A stretch of DNA of 64,000 bases from Venturia oleaginea (lineage: Eukaryota > Ascomycota > Dothideomycetes > Venturiales > Venturiaceae), in the NCBI GenBank assembly GCA_013176395.1, contig JABMLP010000007.1, positions 1-64,000 on the forward strand, in the 5' to 3' direction. The translations under genes were made by a program, and so were the position numbers. Position 1 is the first letter of the stretch. Every line of letters begins with the position of its first letter. The notes beneath the pieces are model-generated. The model saw nothing but the letters and a program-made list of their open reading frames with translations, did not search any database and was not told the origin of the DNA. Positions 21,806 through 32,854 of the stretch are shown piece by piece.

Positions 21806-21990
21806 TGTTGGATGATACCACAATTTCAGTTAGCCCCAAAGGGGATATCGGTTGCATACAGCCGTCGGAATCATGTACCCTTCTTTTAATTTCAAAGCAA
21901 TCACATCTGTATTGGTACCTCGCGGTTCCCAGCTTAATTGAAAGGACATGCAATTCTAAACCTCATCTTTTCACTGTGTACTATTCAAGA
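21806..21990 (+). repeat. copia-1 3' LTR
   Basis: 185 bp starting TGTTGGATGATACC after the purine tract GAGAGGGTG, ending CTATTCAAGA, then the TSD GTCAT. Confidence 0.93.
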
Positions 21991-21995
21991 GTCAT

Positions 21996-24581
21996 CTTCA
22001 TTACTAGGCCTGTACGGCTCTCGTCGTAATGCAAATAGAGGGTCGATTGGGGGATCACCGCCTGTAGAATAGCGGCCTTTGTATTCTTCTTCCCATAGTT
22101 TGGTGACGGGTTCCTTGACCTTGATATCATTAACTTCATTGAAATCCGGCCAATTACGCTCAAACCATAGGGATTTTCGCGCAGGATCCAGCAGAATGGC
22201 AGCAAAGTAAGCTGGAGATTCGGAAGTCTTTTCCCAATATTCAGAGATCTTGGTGTGAGAAGCCGTACACCATTTGGCCAATATCCCGTAATGGGGATGA
22301 CCAGATCTGCTAGAAGCATCCTCAAACTTGCCTTGAAAGTACGAGATCCTCCTCCTCAATTTATCCATTGTAGTGTACCATTTTCGAAGAACTCGGCTCC
22401 CTCTGTTGCCTTCAGTGGTTAACGTGGCTTCATGAAAGACTTGAAGACAAGATTGTAGTGCTTCGAGGAGGTTCCAATCGGTAGAGAGCAGTTTATCGTC
22501 GTTGACGCCCTTTGAACGAGGCTGGGTAGGAATATGGGTGTTACAGAATAGCTCAATACGGCTGCGACAATTGAGGAAGCGATTGATAGACTCAAAGTAC
22601 GAGTTCCATCGTGTTGCGTTGGATTGTATGAGCTGAAAGAATATATTAGCTAGGGAATAGTTCTAGGTTGCGGCGAGGAGATCTGATAAGATTGCAATCG
22701 CAGCCTTCTATTCTAATTGGCTGAAACGCTCGAAAAGTGGGGAATATCGTGAGAATTCTGAACTTACATCGTAGGTATTCCACTTGATCTCGCTCGCAAC
22801 TGTACTCAAACACCGCCCAAACTCCTGCCGCCTTTGAGGCGTCATCCAAATATACTTCACTATGTTATGGACCTTGCCAATCACTCCTTTCTTGCGCCAG
22901 GCAGCTGCAATTGAAGAGAAGTCGCCGTTGAGGTTGTAGGGATCCAAATCGCGTAAGTCCTTCTCCGCAGCGTCACCTAATATGAGGACTTGGGCTGATA
23001 AATTGATGATGTGACCGATACAGCGCAGTCTCCTACGCCCTCTCTGCTCCTTAGTCATTTCTGGGCAGAGCCTACGCAGTATAATGTCGATACAGACATC
23101 GTTTGAAGCCGCATTATCGGTCACAAAGAAGCCAACTCTCCTTCAGATCTTGTAGTTCTTGACGAATCGGAGTAACAGCGCCGCCATATTCTCGCCTCAG
23201 TGCTTGCCAATGAGCTCACGGAGGGCTAAAAGCTTGATCTGGCGCCGCCCGTGGTGGTCAATGTAGTGAGCGTTGACTGCAATGATTGCATAGGAGTTTG
23301 GAGAGGTTCATAAGTCAAAGTTTAAGTGAATATTCGATCTCTATGAGCGTTAGTATAGTAACTAAATCGCGAGTAGAAGATCGACTTACCTTGCCCTCCT
23401 TATATCTCGCTGGAGCCATTTTTTACGCTTCGCATATTCAGCCATTACCCAACTCCGTACCGTGTACCTCCCAGCCAAATATGCAACATATGGCGCGTTC
23501 AGATGCTTCAAAAAGGCTAAGAAGTAGAGGTTATCTACCATCGAGATGGCGATATGACAATACACAATCCAGCGGATGAGGAGCAACTTGAAGAGCTCAA
23601 AATTATCGCGCCAATTAAGTTTGCGCATCACGTTTACAACTTTGGTGTTGGCCGCCTGGTCCGCCAATTGCTGCAACACGTTGCATTTTGGGATCTCATT
23701 ACCATTGACATTAACGCCGTGTTTGGTGCGCCAATGAGTGAGGGCGTGAGTATGACCGTGGGTAATATCGAGGGTAAATGGAGACTTTGTTTTTTTCGCC
23801 GTTCTCACCATTGCAGTAGCAGCAGTAGTAGAGGATTATTGGTTCTGTGGGATGCGCGATTGCAAACCCTAGAAGTTTGCCGTTATTGTCCTTCTACCAG
23901 ATCATAGAGGTAAGTTTCTTCTTCCTTTCACGCCTCAAGACAATGTCATCCCGCCGGCGGTAGTTGATACCCTCGATTTTGTAGGTTCTGCGCATATAGA
24001 CATTATCTAAAGGTTGTGATACTGGATTCTGGTTATCGGTGTTAAGGGATGGAATCCTTCTCCCTAGCTTATCCATGACTGGATTTTCAATTGTTCTCTT
24101 ATTTACTAGTTTGCCTTTGCAGTTATAATAATCTTTCCTCTTTTGTTATTTTGCAAGCTGTCATGTTCTATTTAAAGATACATTCTAGAAGGATCTATTT
24201 GTAAGAGGAGGATTATATATACAAGCTATCCTTCCTGTACTTACACTTTCTTCCTTGTTCTTAGATACTTTCAATTAAGTATTCTTCTCTTCTTTGCGAA
24301 ATATCACTTAGGGAAGAACTCTTACAATCGGCAGAAGGCTCACCTTCACTTGAGGTAAAGGTAACTGTGTGGTTGCCAACTTTCCGGGTTTTTGTGACTC
24401 TCCGTTTGCGTTTATTACCGGTAACTAGGCCAGAATCGATAGCCTCATCGTCGCCGAGGATAATTGATGAATTATCGAATATAGAAGGTTGAGTACTGAC
24501 ACGGCCAGAAGCGGTAGAACGCTGAGTTTGAGATTGAGAAGCTTGAGAGCTACCTCGCTCTCGTCCTCCCGGCGCAGGCAT
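21996..24581 (-). pseudogene. hAT-2 transposase, N-terminal and central part
   Basis: Starts at ATG 24581 with a low-complexity Ser/Gln-rich N-terminus and a basic cluster (NKRKRRVTKTRK) that could be a nuclear localisation signal. Downstream pieces include a BED-like region (23.4-23.8 kb), the first catalytic-region motif FDLWTSPN near 23.3 kb, VTDNAASND with the second acidic residue near 23.1 kb, and RRLRCIGHIINL typical of fungal hATs. An intron of 135 bp (22767-22633, GTAAGT...TTTCAG) separates two blocks. In-frame TGA codons near 23.15 and 23.2 kb and frame changes make it a pseudogene. Coding continues to 21996, where copia-1 is inserted, and resumes at 11070. Confidence 0.75.
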
Positions 24582-24660
24582 TGTTGTAACGCAATTGAAA
24601 AGATGTTCAAATTTGAGCGTTTCGGAGGGTTCGATAACTCATAATATTAAGGTCCACGCC

Positions 24661-24893
24661 TGTCACGGAGTGACACTGAGAATGTTACCATGAACTGGTA
24701 TACACGTGACTTCAGCGCACGAACCAAGGAATCCCATATATACCTTGCGATTCCTCCCTGTACTTAGATTCTTCACGCAATGTTTTGATCCTTAGAACGA
24801 TACTACCATTGACTTCTATCACGCCCGCTTATAGCTAGCACGGCTAATCATTTGTCAACGTGATCTACGACTGCTTCTATTGCTCCCGTGACA
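24661..24893 (+). repeat. 233-bp solo LTR, copy 2
   Basis: Identical over 233 bp to 2978-3210, with its own 5-bp duplication ACGCC (24656-24660 and 24894-24898). It lies between the hAT-2 right terminus and the hAT-2 transposase start, so it landed in the hAT-2 5' leader. Confidence 0.88.
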
Positions 24894-25206
24894 ACGCCGG
24901 CGAGGTTTTTGGCTGCCCCTGAGCTGGATTTTTCAGTATATTCAAAGTAACCAATCGCTTGCAAAGCCGAGGATATTAGCGTAGATTCCTTGCTAAATCC
25001 ACGTCAATGTCTACTATACTCGCTAAAATCCACACCAAAATCCACTATCCCCGCACCCACCACCAAAAACAGCGCTATACAGACATGCCAAGCCAATATC
25101 TGGACCTTGATTGGTGGAGATCTGCTCCATCTAGACCCCCCTGCTGTCCCAAGTCCGTCTGTCTGTCTGTTTGTCTGTCTAGTCTATTTACATCACTGGC
25201 TTCCTC

Positions 25207-25574
25207 CTGTCCCGGAATCGACCGCTGTACCTGTTACAGATCACCTCAAGACCGAAGAGCAGGGACAGCGGAACTTGCAGAGGATGGTTGGATAACAAGA
25301 AGTTGTTGTTAGGACTGATGTGGAGGGGAATCCTTCGGGCGCACAAGAGGGGACTGGTGCAACCAGGTCAGTCCTAAGAGAGAATAGTACGTGCAAGAGT
25401 CACGTGATACCCCCACAGTTCCCACAGCACTTGGCATTGCCCACAGTGTGGGAAGTGTGGGAAGAGCCAAGAGGTGTGGGAATGCACCTTGTCACCCAGA
25501 ACCAGAAGGGTATATATGGAGGACGTTGGACAAACTTTCCTTTCTCTCGGTGTGGTTATCTCATGTTATGCTTC
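25207..25574. other. unassigned stretch between nests, LTR-like
   Basis: 368 bp between the hAT-2 TSD and copia-3. It has a possible LTR start (TGTTAGGACTGATG near 25,307), an ACGTG-rich U3-like part and a strong TATATATGG near 25,511, but copia-3 cuts it off at 25574. No protein feature. Confidence 0.35.
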
Positions 25575-25652
25575 TGTATGAAGGCTAGGTGATGATCAGG
25601 TGATGATCACGTTACCGACCCTGGCGGAAACTCTCAATATACAGAGTTATAA
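25575..25652 (+). repeat. copia-3 5' LTR, first part
   Basis: 78 bp matching 42571-42648 of the 3' LTR with two differences, then the LINE begins. Confidence 0.85.
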
Positions 25653-25775
25653 AACACCACAACAGCGAGAACTGAGATCTTTGAAACTGAATAATTATAA
25701 CGCAAATACACATCGCCTCAAGAGGGCTCAGGTTGTTCTAGGCTCGACGCGTCGCCCAGCGCGTAGAAACGAGAG

Positions 25776-27407
25776 ATGACAATACCGTGGCCTCAAGAGG
25801 TGGTCTGGCCGACCGGACTTCATGAGCACGCTACACAAATCACAAGGCACCTTCGAAACGCATTACTCTACCTCGAAAGCGGACAAGCTCTACCTGTACC
25901 CCCAGACCAAGTAAAGGCAATTATCACGACGATGCTGCCCTTGATTGCAAAGGCCCAAAGGACCCCCGATATGACAACCGTCCACGATCAACTACGCATT
26001 ATACACACTGAGATGACTCAAGACGCAAAGGAAACGGCGAAGGAGATAGCTGGGATAAAGGGAGAACTTAAAGCTCTGAGAACAGACACACAGAAGAACA
26101 TCACTATTGGTGAGGAAGCGAAAACGGCAGCGAAAGAGGCAACAGAGGTGGGCAAGACCGTTGCAGGAATAGCGAGTGATATCAAGAACAAAGGGACACA
26201 ATTCCAAACAGGCATGCCAATGAGCTATGCTGCTGCCGCTACCCGAGGAGGGTTAGCTACAAGCACACATAGCATACAAACCCAAAGTGTCAAGACTCTC
26301 GCGACGGTCCGACGTGAGATTATCGTAAACATCAGGAACGCACAAACGATCCAGAGCCTGCGCGCAATGAATCCACGCAATTTAAAAGCCCACGTTGACC
26401 GAGCCATTTCCCAAAGTCAAAACGAACATATAACCAATCTAAAGATCATGTCTGCTAACCAGCTCAAAAGCGGAGATCTGAGCATCAGAACGGCGACAAA
26501 TAGTGAAATGCAGCTTCTCAGACAATTCACGGAGGACTGGACCCCACGTATTGGGAACGGGACGTCAGTACGAAATCCAACGTATGGCGTTCTTGTACAT
26601 GGCATACGTACTAGTACGATGAATACAGACAAATTCGAGGAAACTAGAGACGCCATTCTGCAAGACAATAAGCCGTTTATTCCAACCGCGGACATCAAAT
26701 ACATTGGATAGTTGACCCGGAAGGCGCCAACAAAAGCGATGTCGTCGGTCATCATTGAGTTCACCAAGCCTGAGGACGCAAACAAGATCATCGATGAAGG
26801 TCTGGTGTGGCAAGGGGAGATGTGTCAAAGCGAACGATATGAGAGACAATGCCGACTGAAGCAGTGCTTTCAGTGCTACAAATACGGCCACATAGGAACT
26901 CAATGCAAAGCAGCGAAAACATGTGGCTACTGTGCGCAAGAACATAGTTCTAGGGACTGCCCTTCGAAGACTGGACAGACCACACCTAGGAAATGCGCCA
27001 ACTGCCAGGGAGCCCATGAAGCATGGAGTCAACAATGCCCAACTAGGAAGGAGGAACTCACTCGGACAAAGGCAGCGTACGCGAACAGACCTCGGTATCA
27101 CCCTACGATGTTCACCTGTGATGAAATACCTATTCAAAATTCCGCCCGAGAACCTCCTGGAAGAACGAGGTCAACCACAGACCTGACCTCACGCCAAGGG
27201 CCAAGGACCAGAGGGATGCAACTATTACCTGGAAATGGACAAAAGAGACCTGCCCCAGGAGACAAGGAGAACGAAGGACCACACCAGAGTCAAAGGCCAC
27301 AAAGAGCAACGAAGATGTCGAGGAGGGCGCTTGAGGCGCTAGAGGGCAATACCCTAACATGTAGAAACACACAATACATGGAAATCGATGAGGACTCGGA
27401 TCTATGA
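25776..27407 (+). pseudogene. LINE ORF1 (gag-like, zinc knuckles), one stop
   Basis: 543 codons from ATG 25776, with a single TAG at 26709-26711 (a one-base change from TGG would explain it, by inference). The first half is helical and charged; a C-terminal part carries three Cys/His knuckles: CFQCYKYGHIGTQC, CGYCAQEHSSRDC and CANCQGAHEAWSQQC, which bind nucleic acid in LINE ORF1 proteins. The stop TGA at 27405-27407 overlaps the ORF2 start as ATGA. Confidence 0.85.
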
Positions 27408-30400
27408 GAGAGAAGGACCAACTTAATATACTACAGTACAACGTACGCAAATCAAGGGATACGGTTATGGCAACTCTACTCCGTGATCCAAGAGTAGCAG
27501 AATACGATATTATTGCTATCCAAGAACCGTGGCGCAACCCCTTCATGTCGACAACACACCACCCAGCGAAGAATATATTCCACTTATACTATCCGACAAC
27601 GAACAAGGAGATGGCCCAGCAAGGGTGTGTTTCTTTGTCAACAAAAGGCTAGACCACGGCAGCCTGCAATTCGAACAGCACACAAGAGACATCTGCTCAT
27701 TGAGAATCAGTATCAGCAATGGCGATCAAACAGAAAACGAGCTGGTAATACACAACGTCTACAATACGGTCCAAAACATGCCAAACCGTATCAGCTCACT
27801 GCCGACCCTAAGAGCTCGATTGGAGGAACACGCGCTGAAAGAACAGATGGTATTAGGCGACTTGAACTTACACCATAGAATGTGGGGCGGAGCGCAGGTC
27901 GCACACGAAGACCGAGAAGCGGAAGAACTTATCGAAATTATGGAGAGATTTGATATGTCAAGCATGCTGCAGCCCGGAACGGTAACGTACGAAGAAGACA
28001 GCAGCAGGACGACGATTGATATGTGCTGGATGACATTAGGTTTGATTGACAGGACCATCAGTAGCAGAGTAGACAGAGAGCTAGACCACGACTCAGACCA
28101 CCTCCCCATTAGCATCATACTGGATCTCCGGACGCGCTCCACGGAAATCAGGCCAGGATGCAACTGGAAACTCCTAGACTGCAAGGAGTTCTGCGGGACG
28201 CTCAGAGACACCCTACCGGCACGAAGGAGACCAAGGACGAAAGCAGCGCTAGACATGTACACGATGGAGTTAGTCAAAGCGATCAAAGATGCAGCAGCGA
28301 AGACAATTCCCCTCACAAGACCATGCACCAAGGCGAAAGAGGGATGGGACGGAACATGCTCGAGAGCATTGGCAGATACAAAACGTCTAAGGCGCATACA
28401 CGAGAGAAGACACACGGAGGAGACATGGGAAAACTACCGCGAGGCGAGGAACCACAAGACACGGACGATCAAGAAGGCGCTCCGGCAAGCACACAGAGAC
28501 CGCGTAGAAATGGCAGCAAGCTCCACTGAATCCCTCTGGAAAATAGCCAAGTGGGCGCGCAATAGAGAAAGCCAGCTCCCAAGTGTGACGCCAATTATCA
28601 AGTGTCCGACGACCGGCAACCAGGCTACTACACCCTCGGCAAAAACGATTCTCCTTCGGGACGCCTTCTTCCCAGCACCGCCAGAAGCAGACCTCGACGA
28701 TCTACAGGATGCAAGATATGATGATTGTATACCAATGCCAAACGTTACTGAGAAGGAGGTACTGGACGCAATACAAGCAGCGTCACCCTTCAAGGCCCCG
28801 GGACCGGATGGGATCCCAAACAAGGCCTTGCAGACGGCATCTTATATGTTGGTGGGACACCTGGCGACAATCATGAACCAGAGCCTACAACTGGGCCACT
28901 ACCCGACACATTTCCAAAGCTCAACCACGGTAGTGCTACGCAAACCAGGGAAGGACGACTACTCGACTCCAAAGGCATACCGACCTATCGCGCTCCTGAA
29001 TACGATTGGCAAGGCCATGGACGCAGTAATCGCTAAGAGACTTAGCTACCTGGTGGAAACACACCAAGTCATCCCAAGGATGCACATGGGAGGTAGGAAG
29101 TTAAGGTCAACGGAACACGCACTACACGCTGTAATCGAGAGAATCTACAACGCTTGGAACAACGGAAAAGGACAAGTCGCTAGCCTGCTGCTCCTTGACG
29201 TGTCAGGCGCCTTCGATAACGTATCCCACAAGAGACTCCTACACAATCTTCGAAAAAGAAAAGTTGATGAGAGAACAGTACGATGGATTGCTAGCTTCCT
29301 GAGCGATAGACGCACGCGAATTGTCATCGATGGCTACGAATCTGACGAGTACACGGTCGAGACTGGGGTACCACAGGGATCGCCCCTATCCCCCATCTTA
29401 TACATATTCTACAACTCTGACTTTATTGAGCAATGCGACTCAGGCGACGATACTGCAGCTACAGGCTATATCGATGACGCAGCCATACTTACATGGGGCA
29501 ACGCAACAGAGGAAACGTGCAAGAAACTCGAAAACGCGCTGGAAAAGGCAAACTGTTGGGCAAAGACACATGCATCAAAATTCGCCCCAGAAAAGTTCCA
29601 ACTGACACACTTCACAAGAAGACGCACCCGTATAAACACACAACAGCCCGTTCAAACGGCATGGGGATGCATTGCGCCTAAGACAACGTGCAAATATCTA
29701 GGCGTGACGCTAGACAGCAAACTCCAATGGAAGGAACACATCGAAGAAATCAAGCGGAAAACTACAAAAACAGTGAACGCACTGTGCTCTCTGGGCAGCT
29801 CAACATGGGGCGTCAGTCTGCTAGATATGCGAAAAATCTACCGCGGAGTAGTAGTCCCTCAGATGATGTACGCGTGCTCAATCTGGTCGAATTCAGGAAT
29901 GAGGGGAAAACCATACACGAGAAAAACGCTCGATACACTTCAGTCAATCCAAGCACGTGCAGCACGAATTATCTGTGGAGCGTTCAAAGCGACATCCAGA
30001 GTCGCCCTCGATATTGAGACCTACCTGCTCCCAGTCGAACAACAGATCTGGAAACACAACACCGAAACCCTCAGCCGTATACTCACGTGCCAAGACCTCC
30101 CTAAACTGCTAGATACTCAATTCGGAGAACCAAGGTCAAGACAACGAGCAAGCTACGATAGCCCATTATACAACATATATCGAGATGCCGAAGAGAAAGG
30201 AGCAGCAAATCTCGACAAGCGAGAGACAATCCCGCCGTTCGTAGCAGCACCATGGTGGCAAGGCCCAAAGACACATATCGCACCAAACGATGAAGCGGCA
30301 CACTCTGAGCACGACTCCGTTACTAGAGTCGAGGGTAATATTTGCATCTATACAGATGGGAGTAGCATAGACGGACAAACAGGTGCTGCAGCAGTCTGGC

Positions 30401-31284
30401 CGCTGAAAAGACAGACGAGAAGCACGTATATGGGCCCTGAGACAACCTCCACGGTGTACGCAGCTGAACTTCAAGGAATAAATCTAGCGCTGCATATGGT
30501 TCAAACAGACATCGAGGCAGGAAACGAACGGAGAGACATCAATATCTTCACCGACAACCAGGCAGCGATACGCTCGCTGACAAGGCCAGAAGGCCGATCA
30601 GGAGCATACATTGTCAAGCGGATTGTACAACGGATCACACAACTTCACGAGTACGGAGCTATCGTGAACATCCGATGGATCCCTGCCCACGAGGGAATTG
30701 ACGGGAACGAGGCCGCTGACCAAGCCGCCAGGGAGGCCACTGGATGGAGAGAAGACGGAGAGAAAGGACCAAGAGCTGACATGCCACCGGAACTGTACCC
30801 GCTAAGAACGACACTCAAGACGTGGTGCTGGAAGGTAGTGAATAAACAATGGTTGACTAGCTGGAAATCCGAGACAAAGGGGCAAGACACGAGGAGATAC
30901 ACACCTAAGCCTACTAAAAGGGTGCTCCAACTCCATCAAGACCGGAGCAAACGAGAAAGTGCGATCCTCGTACAGATGAGAACTGAAAAGATAGGGCTCA
31001 AGGCCTTCCTCTTCAGCCGACGTGTCCAAGGTATCCCAGAATCTAGGTGTGACTGCCGTGAAGGGATGCAGACCGTAGCCCATATCCTCCTGGAATGCCG
31101 CAAGTTCCGGGACATCCGGAGAGACGAGTTGGGCCGCTTCCCAGGACAAAACAACCTCCGGAATATCTTGACTACGCATAAGTTAGCCACAAAAGCTATC
31201 AGATTTATGGAACAGACGCGGGTCCTTGGGCATAGTGGGATCGAAAACGCGCAGACGACGCTGAGCATTGAGGGGAGACTGTAG
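27404..31284 (+). pseudogene. LINE ORF2 (endonuclease-RT-RNase H), one frameshift
   Basis: Starts at ATG 27404 overlapping the ORF1 stop. The endonuclease N-terminus (LNILQYNVRK, IAIQEPWRNP) is in one frame to about 27,610; from there the rest runs in another frame to the stop at 31284, so one indel breaks the gene. Domains: EEP endonuclease to ~28,130 (LGDLNLHHRMWG, DHDSDHLPI); reverse transcriptase ~28,790-29,620 with KAPGPDGIPNKAL, LLDVSGAFDNVSH, TGVPQGSPLSPILY and the catalytic TGYIDDAAIL; RNase H ~30,340-30,740 with IYTDGSS, AAELQGINLAL, TDNQAAI and IPAHEGIDGNEAADQAA; and a C-terminal Cys/His motif CDCREGMQTVAHILLEC. Confidence 0.88.
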
Positions 31285-31567
31285 GTAGACGGAAAGCGAA
31301 ATATGAGGCATTGCCTCCCGGAATCTAGATAGCACAGATGTACTGGTAGAACAATCGACATTTACAAGAGCCATTGGGCATTTGGAAATAGTGGTTGAGG
31401 GAAAAGAGGGGGGTCGAGGGGATAGCTGGTCTTGTTTTGGTAAGCAGGGCGAAGTGGGACGTGGTAGATCATATCACGTGTCGGCTGTCTGATGAAGTCC
31501 CCCTAACCGGGCATAGCTGCGTGATTAAGCGGCTGCAACCGAGTAGGATAAAATCAATCAATCAATC

Positions 31568-31654
31568 AAACCATTGTACTTAGAACAGATGCACAACAAG
31601 ACAATCCTCACGGTGATCTACTTTTTCCAATCTGACTCTACATTCAATTGCACA
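31568..31654 (+). repeat. copia-3 5' LTR, second part
   Basis: 87 bp continuing the 5' LTR after the LINE; matches about 42647-42733 with several differences. Confidence 0.85.
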
Positions 31655-31667
31655 GTTATGAGCCCGG
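31655..31667 (+). other. copia-3 primer-binding site
   Basis: GTTATGAGCCCGG directly after the 5' LTR, identical to the copia-2 site. Confidence 0.75.
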
Positions 31668-31858
31668 ACCACTGGTGTATCAACAATTGCACCGCGTAAT
31701 TTACGTGTTTCCAGCAACCATCGCTCGCAATACCTCACGACCAGGGGCATCATAGGACCTCCCAGAGGCCTCCCATACACCAGAGGACATCAAAGGAGCT
31801 CGTTTGCAGTTTAGAGACACCCATTGAGACTTCAAGAGTCAGAAACTGACGGAAGAAT

Positions 31859-32067
31859 GGATACCCATGCATTTACAACGAAAGAGGTGGACGTCATTCT
31901 CAACGACCACAGAGAGTGGCCCTATTTCATCCAATTGGTCAAAGCTCAGTGCCTAGACCTAGGAATATGGGATAAGAATGACCCGGACATCGCCAACCCT
32001 CCTGCTGCGCTCACGATGCCAGCTAGAGTCACTGTCACAACAGTTGGCGCTGCACCAAATACGGCAA
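31859..32067 (+). pseudogene. copia-3 gag, N-terminal piece
   Basis: From ATG 31859. Contains VDVILNDHREWPYFIQLVKA, closely like copia-2 gag. Cut after codons for N-T-A by the Ngaro insertion; joining to 37747 keeps the reading frame (N-T-A-I-Q-D-L). Confidence 0.85.
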
Positions 32068-32698
32068 TCTATCTCCATCTCGCCACGCCTTCGGATCACG
32101 GTCATCTGGCACGTTTTATCTGTTGATTGGCCGGACGCAGGCCAGGGCACGTGAATTTTCATTGTGAGCGAGCAAGCCATTGAGCCCTGAGCCATACAGG
32201 CTTCCTCAGCCACACGGGGCTTCAGCCACGGGGTAGGTCTCAGGATGGCATGCCCACGGCTCAATTGCTTCTCGATTGAAGGCAAATGAGGTGCCCTACT
32301 GCCCGCACGTATAAGACGTTGACTACAGGGTGTAGGCGGGTGGGAATCTAGATACAAGACGAGCCTCAGAGGGCTCAGAAGTCGTGCGATATGCGAGATC
32401 GCCATGTTGTTGTTGTCGCTTGGTCGGACGAGGCCCTTGCTCCACCAGATAGACACTAGCATCTATCTCCATCTCGCCACGCCTTCGGATCACGGTCATC
32501 TGGCACGTTTTATCTGTTGATTGGCCGGACGCAGGCCAGGGCACGTGAATTTTCATTGTGAGCGAGCAAGCCATTGAGCCCTGAGCCATACAGGCTTCCT
32601 CAGCCACACGGGGCTTCAGCCACGGGGTAGGTCTCAGGATGGCATGCCCACGGCTCAATTGCTTCTCGATTGAAGGCAAATGAGGTGCCCTACTGCCC
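32068..32698. repeat. Ngaro split direct repeats A1, B1, A2
   Basis: A1 32068-32304 equals A2 32462-32698; B1 32345-32461 equals the terminal copy at 37630-37746. B1 joins A2 at ...CACTAGCA/TCTATCTCC.... The outer right end has the same CACTAGCA and the outer left end the same TCTATCTCC, which fixes both element ends. Confidence 0.9.
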
Positions 32699-32854
32699 AG
32701 AAGCGAAGCGCCTGCGGCCCAGACAAACAAGAAGGAAACGAGGTGGGATAGGAGGCGAGTCTGTACGACATACTCGGTCCAGGGTAGAGGCGAGAAACAC
32801 AGCGGTGTAGCGAAGCAGAGTATAGCTTTTGGCGATCGGGTGAACACAACGGTG

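Larger units (their letters stand above)
11076..21990 (+). mobile_element. copia-1: Ty1/copia retrotransposon nested in hAT-2
   Basis: 185-bp LTRs at 11076-11260 and 21806-21990 differ at about four positions by eye. The 5-bp duplication GTCAT flanks the element (11071-11075 and 21991-21995). A primer-binding site follows the 5' LTR directly and a purine-rich tract precedes the 3' LTR. The internal region is split by copia-2 at 14303. Gene order gag, protease, integrase, RT, RNase H is the copia order. Multiple stops, frameshifts and an internal deletion make it defective. Confidence 0.92.
7422..25198 (-). mobile_element. hAT-2: outer hAT transposon of nest 1
   Basis: Terminal inverted repeats start CAGTGAAGTAAATAGACTAG at 7422 and CAGTGATGTAAATAGACTAG inward from 25198. 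The 8-bp duplication GCTTCCTC lies on both sides (7414-7421 and 25199-25206), the standard hAT TSD. Removing the nested insertions (hAT-1, copia-1, a solo LTR, and their TSDs) leaves about 3.76 kb, a normal size for an autonomous hAT. Subterminal CTGTCT-type short repeats lie at both ends. The transposase reads right to left in three pieces and is broken by stops and frameshifts. Confidence 0.92.
25653..31567 (+). mobile_element. Tad-type LINE inserted in the copia-3 LTR
   Basis: About 5.9 kb with two overlapping open reading frames and a 3' tail of short AATC repeats (31,551-31,569). ORF1 has Cys/His knuckles; ORF2 has apurinic endonuclease, reverse transcriptase and RNase H, the layout of fungal Tad elements. 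Junctions are defined by comparison with the intact copia-3 3' LTR: left after GAGTTATAAA, right before CCATTGTACTTAG. No clear TSD remains. One nonsense codon in ORF1 and one frameshift in ORF2 are the only lesions seen. Confidence 0.88.
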
